From assembly GCA_045577755.1 (NCBI GenBank), contig JAZNJA010000094.1, positions 1 through 13,815 on the forward strand: DNA of 13,815 nt. Reading direction: 5' to 3'. The translations under genes and the position numbers were made by a program. Source of the DNA: CAMEON01 sp045577755 (GTDB lineage Bacteria; Bacillota; Clostridia; Oscillospirales; CAG-272). Under the pieces are notes generated by a model. It was not told where the DNA came from, did no database searches, and saw only the letters and a program-made list of their open reading frames with translations. Below are positions 6,760-13,674 of this stretch, piece by piece (position 1 is the first letter of the stretch; every line of letters begins with the position of its first letter).

Positions 6760-8343
6760 TTAATCCTCCGATCCTCTCAGCGACGGGTTGAAGGCGTCGC
6801 GCAGTCCGTTACCGAACAGGTTGAAGCTGAGCATCAACAGAACCAGGAACATACAGGGGAAGAGCGCCACGTATCCGGCGTTGGCCATGATGGACTGCTG
6901 TCCCGCGGCGATCAAGGTACCTACGCTGGTGGTATTACCGGCTTCCAGGTTGATGATACCCAAGTAGGTAAAGCTGGTCTCCGAATAGATCATGGAGGGG
7001 ATGACGAGGGCTACGCTGGTCACGATGGTGCCGAGACCGTTGGGGAAGATGTGCTTGAACATGATTCTCGCGTCGCTGGCGCCCAGGGTTCTGGCGGCCA
7101 GGACGTACTCCTGGTTCTTGAAGCGGTAGAACTGCATACGGGTTCTGCCCGCCATGCCGATCCATCCTGTGGCGAAGAACGCGATGAACAGGACGATGAC
7201 CTGGCTGGTTGATCCCATGTGGTATTTCAATAGGGTGATGACGATGATGGTCGGCACGGAGCCCAGGATCTCGGAGAATCGCTCCATGAAGAGATCCACC
7301 TTACCGCCGAAGTAACCCGAGATGGAGCCCCAGATCACACCGACGATGAAGTTCACCACAGCGACCACGGACGCGAAAATGAAGGAGAATCTCGCGCCGT
7401 AGGCAAGGCAAGCAAAGATATCCTTACCGGTCTGGGTGGTACCGAAGAGGAAGTGAGGCTCGTCGATGCCGTCCTTCTTGACCTCGGTATGCTGGTAGAT
7501 ATAGTACTCGTAGTACTCGGCTCTGACCTCGATACCGCCGTCGACCTTACGGCCATAAGCGTAGTAGTACTGCTTGCCGTCCTCGCGGATACCGTCCTCG
7601 CCCTCAATTCGCAGGGAATTGTACTCGGGGATCAGGTTGTTCTCCTCGGTGACGTCGTACTTCCAGTAGTTGGGGATGATGTTGCCTTCCGCGTCCAGCT
7701 TGGGGCGGAGGGTGGAGACAGAGGGGTTCTCTACCTTGTAGTAGATGTTCGCGTCATACTTGTTCTTCTCCAGGGTAGGTCTGTCGGCGAACTTGACCAC
7801 GGGGTAGAGCACCTGCTTCCCCGTTCTGTTCTGGTACTCCTGGATGGCCTCGAACTCGGCGGGAGAGATGATCTTGTACTTACCGAAGCCCACACCGTAG
7901 TAGGTGTCGTAGCGGTAGGTATAGTTGGAGCCGTCGGGGCTGACGGTATACTCACCGTCCTTGATGATCTCACGGCCCGTTTCGGCGGCGAGGGCCATAT
8001 CCTTCAGGTAGCCGATATAGTTGGTATCCTTGACACGGCAACCGTCCCAGAAATCGATGCCCGCATTGACGAACAGGTTGTTCTTGGGGGTCACGTAGGC
8101 GTAGACCATATCGAAGTAGGCGGGCTTGAAGGGGGTAAAGAAGGGGGCGATGATGGCGAACAGGATCAGGATAGAGATGACGATACCGCCAACGACGGCG
8201 CCCTTGTTCTTGCTGAAGCGGCGGAACGCGCCCTGGAAGTAGGTCACGGGCTTGGTCTCGAACTTGCTGTCATGGAGCAGGTCGCTCTTTTGGGCAAATC
8301 GGAATTTTTCAGCGGGGATGTTATTCACATTATAGTTATCCAT
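6760..8343 (-). CDS. oppC: OppC/DppC-type permease with a large extracytoplasmic insertion
   Basis: This 527-aa permease compares with about 300 aa for the family. After a cytoplasmic N-terminus (1-48), TM1 is at about 49-69. The C-terminal permease core starts at FLFGTTQTGKDIF (298-310), equivalent to the usual FGTDxxGRDxF, and runs through about five TM segments. The ATPase-docking EAA loop is EYVLAARTLGASDARIMFKH (412-431), and the end is a typical NLFGNGLRDAFNP. The extra 220 or so residues (about 75-295) lie between TM1 and TM2, on the outer face, and are Tyr- and Asp-rich with polar beta-like character (for example QYYYAYGRKVDGG at 258-270). The ATG at 8343 follows the oppB stop by 2 nt. 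The only SD-like run is GGGGG about 10 nt upstream, so translation is probably coupled to oppB. Confidence 0.9.
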   Translation of the reverse strand: MDNYNVNNIPAEKFRFAQKSDLLHDSKFETKPVTYFQGAFRRFSKNKGAVVGGIVISILILFAIIAPFFTPFKPAYFDMVYAYVTPKNNLFVNAGIDFWDGCRVKDTNYIGYLKDMALAAETGREIIKDGEYTVSPDGSNYTYRYDTYYGVGFGKYKIISPAEFEAIQEYQNRTGKQVLYPVVKFADRPTLEKNKYDANIYYKVENPSVSTLRPKLDAEGNIIPNYWKYDVTEENNLIPEYNSLRIEGEDGIREDGKQYYYAYGRKVDGGIEVRAEYYEYYIYQHTEVKKDGIDEPHFLFGTTQTGKDIFACLAYGARFSFIFASVVAVVNFIVGVIWGSISGYFGGKVDLFMERFSEILGSVPTIIVITLLKYHMGSTSQVIVLFIAFFATGWIGMAGRTRMQFYRFKNQEYVLAARTLGASDARIMFKHIFPNGLGTIVTSVALVIPSMIYSETSFTYLGIINLEAGNTTSVGTLIAAGQQSIMANAGYVALFPCMFLVLLMLSFNLFGNGLRDAFNPSLRGSED

Positions 8344-8345
8344 GA

Positions 8346-9353
8346 TTACTTAGCCCCCATTCTGATTCTAGGATCAATGAAACCGTAGCTGATATCGATG
8401 ACGATACCGGCGGTCAGGCTGACCAGGGTATAGAAGCCCGACAGCAGCATAAAGAAGTCGTAGTCCTGGAAGGTGATGGAGTTCAGATACAGACCTCCCA
8501 CACCGTTGACGCCGAACATTTTCTCGATGATCAGGGATCCCGACAGAACCGATACGAACTCACTGAGGATCGAGGGGAAGATGACGACCATGGAGTTACG
8601 CATGGCGTGGCGGTAGATGGCCTGTCTCTTGGTCAGACCCTTGGTTCTGGCCAGCAGCATGAACTCACCCGTCAGCACCTCAGACAGCTCGGCGCGTGTA
8701 TAGCGCGCGTAGCCCGCAATAGAGCCCAGACACAGGGCGAAGACGGCGGGGAGCATGGAACGGAACACTTCCCAAGTGAAGTATTCGTTGCTCGTGGACA
8801 TGGTCAGCGGGAACCAGCCCAGCTTGAAGCAGAACACGTACTGGAGCATCAGAGCCAGCACGATGGAGGGGACCGAGATCAGCAGGATGATAAAGATGTT
8901 GATGACCTGGTCCTGCCACTTGTTCTTCTTCAGCGCGGCCAGAATACCCAGACCCAGACCGATCGGCACGCCGATCAGGGTGGAGTAGATGTTGATGAGG
9001 ATGGTGGGGGGCAGATGGTCCACGAAAACCTGCCAGATGTTCATGTTGAGGTACTCGCCGTAGGTGGTGACGAGACCGAAGTCACCCTGGGTGATGATGC
9101 GCTTGAGATAGGTACCGTACTGGATCAGGATCGGCACGCGTTCGTACTCCCAAACACCGTTCTCACCCTCTCGGATGTTGGTGATCCAGCCGCGTCCCTC
9201 CAGGGTCTTCATGACGATCTCGGGATCCTGACCGGGCAGCACGTTGGTCGGGATGGGCAGAAGCTTGATCAGCACAAAGCACATCGTGAAAATGATGAGG
9301 AATGTGAACAGCATCAAGCCCAGGCGCTTGGTCACATATTTAAACATATACAT
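8346..9353 (-). CDS. oppB: OppB/DppB-type permease
   Basis: This 335-aa membrane protein is slightly longer than usual (about 306-320). TM1 is at about 11-31, followed by an outer loop (about 35-112) containing the family-like QYGTYLKRIITQGDFG segment, then TMs at roughly 115-137, 149-172, 196-215, 255-275 and 303-323. The ATPase-docking EAA loop is EFMLLARTKGLTKRQAIYRH (230-249), ending in the characteristic GFIDPRIRMG. It forms the translocation channel with OppC. I chose the ATG at 9353 because GAGGAG lies 8 nt upstream; a second Met two codons later has poorer spacing. It is separated from oppA by 355 nt of structured spacer but sits tightly against oppC. No promoter is evident in that spacer. 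Confidence 0.92.
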   Translation of the reverse strand: MYMFKYVTKRLGLMLFTFLIIFTMCFVLIKLLPIPTNVLPGQDPEIVMKTLEGRGWITNIREGENGVWEYERVPILIQYGTYLKRIITQGDFGLVTTYGEYLNMNIWQVFVDHLPPTILINIYSTLIGVPIGLGLGILAALKKNKWQDQVINIFIILLISVPSIVLALMLQYVFCFKLGWFPLTMSTSNEYFTWEVFRSMLPAVFALCLGSIAGYARYTRAELSEVLTGEFMLLARTKGLTKRQAIYRHAMRNSMVVIFPSILSEFVSVLSGSLIIEKMFGVNGVGGLYLNSITFQDYDFFMLLSGFYTLVSLTAGIVIDISYGFIDPRIRMGAK

Positions 9354-9396
9354 AGGTTTTTCTCCTCTGTTTTGTTGTTTTCCAATTCAAAGCTGC

Positions 9397-9697
9397 AGGG
9401 CCTTCAGAATCAGCCCGGATAAAAGGCCCTTTCTTTACGCGAAGGTCGCGCAAGTCGATCACTCAATTGGTCCTTGAGCGATCATTTCGGTTTTCTGTCG
9501 TCAGATTGCTCTCGTACTGGTTTGTGCGATCGGCAGGCTTCCCTTGGGGTTTCCTGCCTGTTTTAAGGATTCGGAATGCCGGGATCCGCGTTTTTTCGCG
9601 GATCATGGGTCTTTTGAAAAATACGCATAATGAGCAAATCAGCGGTGAGCACAATGGCTCACCGCCGTTTGCGTTAATGATCGATCTCAGTAAGATC
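9397..9697 (-). promoter_or_regulatory. oppA-oppB spacer with seven successive stem-loops
   Basis: In minus-strand order after the oppA stop the stems are: GATCT 9683-9687/9693-9697; GCGGTGAGC 9642-9650/9657-9665 (9 bp, 6-nt loop); GATCCGCG 9583-9590/9597-9604 (8 bp, 6-nt loop); GGCAGG 9532-9537/9553-9558 with an inner CCC/GGG; GATC-a-CTCAA 9457-9466/9474-9483; CGCGA 9438-9442/9446-9450; AGGGCCTT 9397-9404/9423-9430. None is followed directly by a T-run on the minus strand, so they do not look like ordinary terminators. This spacer probably uncouples oppA level from the permease genes through mRNA stability or partial attenuation, as known for binding-protein genes in other importers. I see no clear promoter or coding frame here. 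Confidence 0.65.
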
Positions 9698-9708
9698 CTT
9701 GTGGGAAA

Positions 9709-12246
9709 TTACTCAGACTTCTTGTACTCAGAGGACAGGTCGTTGTTGTTCTGAGCAACGAATGCCTTCCACTCCTCATCGGTATAGTTGACCTCCATGT
9801 AACGGAGACCGCCGAAGCCCATGAAGGTGTGCTCGTCCTCGGAGAAGTAGGAGAACTTAGCGCCGAGGAAGGATCCGCCGCCATCAGCGATCAGCATGAC
9901 GGAGCGAGACTCCTTGATGGTGACCTCCTCCAGAGCGGAGAGGATCATCAGTCTTGCCTCAACAGGAGCAAAGCCTTCGCCCCAGTTGTAGGTCTTAGCC
10001 TGCTTCTCGGTCTCAGCCAGGCCGTTCAGGCAGAAGTACCAGTTCTGGATGCTCATGGTGATGGTCTCACCGGCACCAGCGTAGTCGCCAGCGGGCATGG
10101 TCAGGGTCATGGGGATAGAGGTGGTATCCCAGTACATGTGGTAGTTCAGGCTGTCGTCGGGGTTAACGAAAGCGCCGATGATGTCGAAGGGATTGAAGGC
10201 GTTACCGGAGAAGCCGTAGCCGAAGCCGATCTGGGTTGCGCCGGAACGGAATGCCTCAGCCCACTGAGCGCCTGCGGAAGCGTCGAAGACGACCTTGATC
10301 TTGCCCTCAAGAGCGGTGCCCTTGGTCAGACCGTCCAGGACCTCCTGGAGGTAGCTTGCGCGGAATCTCTGCTTGTCGGTATCGGTGGAAGCACCGTAGA
10401 CCAGGGTGATGTCCTTGGTAGCGTCGTAGCCGTACTCCTCGGGGTTAGCGAGCAGCTTGTCGATAGCGGCCTGCATCTTCTCCTTGGCCAGGGTGGGGTT
10501 GTAACCGGTCAGGGCGTCGTAAGCGTCCTCGGTGGACAGACCTGCGAGGTCGCCGCCGGACCACTTACCGTCAGCATCCTGGGTGAAGCCGTAGGCGCGG
10601 AGGATACCCTCCTTAGCGATGAGGGCGTTACGGTACTGACCGCCGTCGGCCAGCTCGGGGGAGTTCTCGATGTCATAGTAGTAAGCAACGTTCAGGAGAC
10701 CGAAGCAAGGAACGGCAGAGCCGGGCCAGATCTTCTCAACGATGTCGCTTCTGTTCAGAGCCAGGTTGAAGGCGTGACGGAACTCCTGGATAGCCAGGAT
10801 ACCGTTGTTGTTCTCGCTCTCCTTCAGGACAGACAGGTTGGAGTACAGCTGCATGCCGAAGGTACCGGTGGAGGTAGAGGTGAAGTAAACGTACTTGGAA
10901 TCGAGGTAATCGGCCACGTTCTCGGTCTGGAGAGTAGCGTCGTCGTAGTCACCGTTCAGGAAGCCCATCCAACGAGTGGAGAACTCCTCGACCTTACGGC
11001 AGTTGATAGCGGTGATGTTGTACTGGTTCTTGTACTGCTCCAGGTTCCAACCGTACCAGTTCTCGTTCTTGACCAGCTTGTAGTGAGAGCCTGCCTCAAA
11101 CTCAACGAGCTTGTAGGGACCCCAGCTAGCGGTGGTCTCGAGAGAGGAGTTGTAGTTGGAGGACCAGAGGGTCGCACCGTCAGAGGGAGCGATCTTGCAG
11201 GCCTCGTACTTCTCCTTGTGAACCACGGGCAGGCTGGAGAAGTAGTAGGGAGCCCAAACGGAGAGGCTGCCGTCTTCCTTCAGGAAGGAGTAAGCCTTGT
11301 CCAGGCAGAGAACGATGGCGTTCTCACCCTCGACGGCGTAGATACCGACGGAATCCCAAGCCACGTCGCGGTTCTCGTTGATCACGTACACAGCGGCGTC
11401 GTAGCCGGTGCCGGGCTCGAGGTATGCGCCGTAGTTCTCGTACAGGAACTTACCGGAAACGGGGTCGTCGCCGGCCTCGTTGTTGTAGACGGTCTCGTCG
11501 GTGATGTCGATCCACTCAGGGCACTCGTTGCCCTCAGCGTCCTTGTAGCCCTCAGCGCCCCACATAGCCCATGCGTTGGCGTAGACAGCCTTACCGGAGT
11601 CGATAGCGGCCTGCAGAGAAGCGAAGCCCTGGCTACCGATGGTCTCGTAGGTACCCTCCTGGTTCTGGAAGAAGTATACCTTGGAGTTCTTGATCATCAG
11701 GGTGTCGTAGTAGGTGTTGGCGCGGAAGTTCATGAAGGCGGGATCCAGCAGCTGCTTCATGGACCACTCGAAGTCAGCGGCGGTGATGGCGGTACCGTCA
11801 TCCCACTTCAGATCGTCACGAAGGGTGATCTTCCAGGCGTAGCCACCCTCGGCCTTCTGAGCGTCGGTGTAGCCCCACTTTGCGTCAACAGTCTTGGTGA
11901 CGTCCTCCAGCTTGGTAGCGGCGGAGTAGTTGGTGGTGTAGGCACCGGCAACGATGCCCTCCTTGTTGATGGAGCCGTCAGCGTTGTACTTCTTGTCCTC
12001 GGCGAACTTGTAGTCGTACTCGAAGAAAGAAGAACCAATGTAGCTCATGATCTGAGTATCATTGTTGTCGGCGTAGGTGAACTCGTTCCAGTTGCTGGGC
12101 ATGGTTGCGGTGGTCGTGTTGTACTCAGCCTGCTTGAAGGTCGCAGGAGTCACAGGGGGCTCCTTGGGCTGACAAGCAGCGAACACGCTTACTACCATGA
12201 GCAGGGCCATAGCAAGAGCCAGCATGGATGTGAGCTTCTTGTTCAT
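9709..12246 (-). CDS. oppA: OppA-type solute-binding lipoprotein, oversized
   Basis: This 845-aa protein, against about 520-600 usual, is the extracellular substrate receptor of the importer. The signal peptide has a hydrophobic core at 8-22 and ends in a lipobox VFAAC, so C25 would be lipidated. Family 5 binding-protein landmarks are WKITLRDDLKWDDGTAITAADF (about 138-159), SWGPYKLVEFEAGSHYKLVK (374-393) with NWYG following, and EFRHAFNLALNRSDI (488-502). Extra material is most obvious at about 185-330, where the family has much less between the first landmark and the next, and again around 515-610. I chose the ATG at 12246 because GGAGG (12255-12259) sits 8 nt upstream; an in-frame TTG at 12261 overlaps that ribosome binding site and is not a start. 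It is first in the operon, with a consensus promoter. Peptide as substrate is inferred from the family and not shown by the sequence. Confidence 0.9.
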   Translation of the reverse strand: MNKKLTSMLALAMALLMVVSVFAACQPKEPPVTPATFKQAEYNTTTATMPSNWNEFTYADNNDTQIMSYIGSSFFEYDYKFAEDKKYNADGSINKEGIVAGAYTTNYSAATKLEDVTKTVDAKWGYTDAQKAEGGYAWKITLRDDLKWDDGTAITAADFEWSMKQLLDPAFMNFRANTYYDTLMIKNSKVYFFQNQEGTYETIGSQGFASLQAAIDSGKAVYANAWAMWGAEGYKDAEGNECPEWIDITDETVYNNEAGDDPVSGKFLYENYGAYLEPGTGYDAAVYVINENRDVAWDSVGIYAVEGENAIVLCLDKAYSFLKEDGSLSVWAPYYFSSLPVVHKEKYEACKIAPSDGATLWSSNYNSSLETTASWGPYKLVEFEAGSHYKLVKNENWYGWNLEQYKNQYNITAINCRKVEEFSTRWMGFLNGDYDDATLQTENVADYLDSKYVYFTSTSTGTFGMQLYSNLSVLKESENNNGILAIQEFRHAFNLALNRSDIVEKIWPGSAVPCFGLLNVAYYYDIENSPELADGGQYRNALIAKEGILRAYGFTQDADGKWSGGDLAGLSTEDAYDALTGYNPTLAKEKMQAAIDKLLANPEEYGYDATKDITLVYGASTDTDKQRFRASYLQEVLDGLTKGTALEGKIKVVFDASAGAQWAEAFRSGATQIGFGYGFSGNAFNPFDIIGAFVNPDDSLNYHMYWDTTSIPMTLTMPAGDYAGAGETITMSIQNWYFCLNGLAETEKQAKTYNWGEGFAPVEARLMILSALEEVTIKESRSVMLIADGGGSFLGAKFSYFSEDEHTFMGFGGLRYMEVNYTDEEWKAFVAQNNNDLSSEYKKSE

Positions 12247-12374
12247 AATGTTTTCCTCCAATTATGAATTTTGAAATCTTTTTCTCAATATCCGCGCACC
12301 GCTCTCCGAAAGCCGTCACGCCAGAACCTGCATAAAGGCGCACGAAAAGAGTCCGCAAATATATGGATATACAG

Positions 12375-12403
12375 ATTATAGCACAAACAGTCTCGCTTGT
12401 CAA
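12375..12403 (-). promoter_or_regulatory. Consensus sigma-A promoter of the opp operon
   Basis: Read on the minus strand: TTGACA (-35, 12398-12403), exactly 17 nt, TATAAT (-10, 12375-12380), with TGC directly before the -10 (extended -10). This is a perfect match to consensus. The expected start near 12368 gives a leader of about 120 nt before the oppA ATG; I recognise no riboswitch in it. Confidence 0.92.
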
Positions 12404-12438
12404 CTGTTTTTTTCTATTAATTTTTATATAACTTTCAT

Positions 12439-12452
12439 AAATCCGCGGATTT
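12439..12452. promoter_or_regulatory. 14-bp perfect palindrome upstream of the oppA promoter
   Basis: AAATCCGCGGATTT is a perfect palindrome whose near edge is 35 bp upstream of the -35 box. The centre is around -77 relative to the expected start. The position suits a dimeric activator or repressor. No known operator consensus is matched, so the function is inference. Confidence 0.45.
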
Positions 12453-12464
12453 GTGAACTTCCCT

Positions 12465-12502
12465 CCCCCGAAAACCGTTTTTTCAAGGGCAGTTTTTGGG
12501 GG
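12465..12502. repeat. 11-bp near-perfect inverted repeat, role unknown
   Basis: CCCCCGAAAAC (12465-12475) and GTTTTTGGGGG (12492-12502) are reverse complements apart from one position (G-T). The loop is 16 nt. It lies in the 456-bp gap between oppA and the terminator at 12671-12704. The rest of this gap (12503-12670) is GC-rich with no frame or site I can support. Confidence 0.5.
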
Positions 12503-12670
12503 CGGGCAAAGGGCGGAATGCAAGGCGGGGGCGAAAAGGTTGCAGAAAATATTTTTTCGGTCCCCTTTCACGGAGTTGACCGATCCGCCTGTCCGAGCGC
12601 GCGGATCGGGGATTTTCCGTCTGTTTCGCGGCGGGTTCCCATCCTTATATATTGCGGGCCACGGTCCGAA

Positions 12671-12704
12671 TAGAAAAACCCGAAAGCGGGGGCTTTCGGG
12701 TTTT
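12671..12704 (-). terminator. Intrinsic terminator overlapping the stop codon of the 12703-13188 gene
   Basis: AAAACCCGAAAGC (12675-12687) and GCTTTCGGGTTTT (12692-12704) form a perfect 13-bp stem with a GGGG/CCCC loop. On the minus strand the stem ends in GGGTTTTTCTATT. The TAA stop of the upstream gene (12703-12705) is partly inside the stem. It could also work weakly on the plus strand. Confidence 0.88.
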
Positions 12705-13188
12705 ATTCTGATACTCGGATACTCCAAATATACGTGCCGTCGTTTTGGATCTCGCCGTACTGTATAACGAGGGTCTGATTGCTTTCAAAGGCGTCCACGA
12801 CCTCTTTGGGAAGGGTGTTGGACGGTGAAATTCTTTGCCCGTCCACTTCGATCACGACGGTATAGCCCGAAGGCTCCCCGCGGTAGTATTCTTCCTCGCA
12901 GGAGACGAGGATGACGTCACCTTCCAGAAACGAGGCGTTACCGCGGCTCATGTTATAGTCGAATGCCGTGTATTTCGCAAATAGGGCGCCGAAGAGTAGT
13001 GAGAATACCAGCGGGATCAAGATGAACGGTGTGAAAGCAAGGACGCGCTTTACCTGAATCTTGGGTCCGTTTTTGGCTTGTCGGATGGCGGAGCGGATCG
13101 CAAAAGCGGTGACGGCGGTCATGCCGACGGCCATCAGGGCGTATATGGTGTTGAGGAATATGCCGAATTTGAAGGTGTATATTTCCAT
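12703..13188 (-). CDS. Hypothetical two-TM protein with a C-terminal extracytoplasmic domain
   Basis: I do not recognise this 161-aa protein. Probable TM segments are at about 8-31 and 50-71, joined by a short basic cytoplasmic loop (IRSAIRQAKNGPKIQVKR, 31-48). Residues 72-161 then form an acidic, beta-rich outer part with the segments VVIEVDGQRISPSN (111-124) and GTYIWSIRVSE at the end. The ATG at 13188 has no good SD; the nearest candidate, AGGCGGTG, is about 11 nt upstream, and the bases next to the ATG are C-rich. The gene follows the frame at 13245-13421 by 56 nt and would share its promoter at 13445-13473. It ends in a strong terminator, so it is separate from the opp operon downstream. 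Confidence 0.7.
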   Translation of the reverse strand: MEIYTFKFGIFLNTIYALMAVGMTAVTAFAIRSAIRQAKNGPKIQVKRVLAFTPFILIPLVFSLLFGALFAKYTAFDYNMSRGNASFLEGDVILVSCEEEYYRGEPSGYTVVIEVDGQRISPSNTLPKEVVDAFESNQTLVIQYGEIQNDGTYIWSIRVSE

Positions 13189-13244
13189 GGGGGGAGGGTC
13201 ACCGCCTTTCTGTCATTTGGTGTTTGCGTGATATGTATATTGGC

Positions 13245-13421
13245 TTATTTTCTTTTTGTTATGGCATAATCCACGACCACTTGAGATCTTGTCGCGTATA
13301 CAACAAATCCTTCATATATCCCATCTATTCCATGTACGTTTCTCGCACTGAGACGATGCTCCTCTCCGTCACATACGAAAGACACGAACCCGTCATCAAA
13401 ACGGAAAGATTTTTTGAATAT
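13245..13421 (-). CDS. Small open frame without a canonical start, possible gene or remnant
   Basis: The frame encodes a peptide of about 59 aa with a protein-like composition (FRFDDGFVSFVCDGEEHRLS, later YEGFVVYATRSQVVVDYAI). It lies directly downstream of a strong promoter. The frame extends upstream to a GTG at 13454, but that codon lies within the promoter and cannot be transcribed. Between the expected transcription start (about 13438) and the body of the frame there is no ATG, GTG or TTG in frame. An ATA at 13421 is 7 nt after AGGCGG, and the first in-frame GTG is at 13385 with a weak upstream site. It may be a non-canonical start, a shorter 47-codon protein from 13385, or a decayed gene. 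I do not recognise the family. Confidence 0.35.
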   Translation of the reverse strand: MFKKSFRFDDGFVSFVCDGEEHRLSARNVHGIDGIYEGFVVYATRSQVVVDYAITKRK

Positions 13422-13444
13422 AGTAACACCGCCTTTTCGGATCC

Positions 13445-13473
13445 AGTATAGCACAAAGTCGACGAGGTGTCAA
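13445..13473 (-). promoter_or_regulatory. Sigma-A promoter upstream of the 13.2-12.7 kb genes
   Basis: Read on the minus strand: TTGACA (-35, 13468-13473), 17 nt, TATACT (-10, 13445-13450) with TGC before it. The eight bases before the -10 (CTTTGTGC) resemble the oppA promoter (GTTTGTGC). Expected start is near 13438. Confidence 0.82.
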
Positions 13474-13483
13474 GGAGGACGAA

Positions 13484-13672
13484 GTGAAATATTCGCCTGA
13501 CGGCGAATGTGAAATTATTTCCTTCGGAAATTGTGAAATATCCTGCTTCACTTGGTTCAGCAAGATGTGAAATGAAATTCGTTCCCCCACACGCCGCAGG
13601 CGTATTTCACTGCCGCAGGCAATTTTACACGCGCCAGCGTATTTCACTCGTTCCGTAAGGAACGAATTTCAC
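13484..13672. repeat. Modular palindrome array separated by GTGAAAT/ATTTCAC units
   Basis: GTGAAAT occurs at 13484-13490, 13509-13515, 13533-13539 and 13567-13573. The reverse form ATTTCAC occurs at 13604-13610, 13641-13647 and 13666-13672, with a degenerate copy near 13622-13630. Between them lie short palindromes of different sequence: ATTCGCC/GGCGAAT (13491-13508), ATTTCC/GGAAAT (13517-13531), TGCT/AGCA (about 13544-13563), ACGCC/GGCGT (13591-13603), TGCC/GGCA (13611-13621), ACGC/GCGT (13629-13640), TCGTTCC/GGAACGA (13648-13665). GAAATTCGTTCC (13574-13585) is repeated inverted at 13659-13670. From memory, similar arrays recur in gut Clostridia genomes. It is noncoding. Confidence 0.8.
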
Positions 13673-13674
13673 TG

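Noticed and set aside
9463..9754. Short frames on both strands in the oppA-oppB spacer
   Set aside because: They overlap several perfect hairpins, have no ribosome binding site, and have a basic, low-quality composition.
9829..12267. 812-codon plus-strand frame opposite oppA
   Set aside because: Antisense of a clear lipoprotein with signal peptide and family motifs. Composition is Val/Gly/Leu-biased and no motif is seen.
12125..12727. 200-codon minus-strand frame upstream of and overlapping oppA in another frame
   Set aside because: It runs through the oppA promoter, the palindromes and a terminator, and its end overlaps the oppA signal peptide region out of frame.
13396..13647. 83-codon minus-strand frame across the palindrome array
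   Set aside because: The array is repetitive and noncoding in character. The frame also crosses the promoter at 13445-13473.
13484..13672. CRISPR array
   Set aside because: The repeated unit is 7 bp, the intervening segments are short palindromes, orientation flips, and no cas gene is present.
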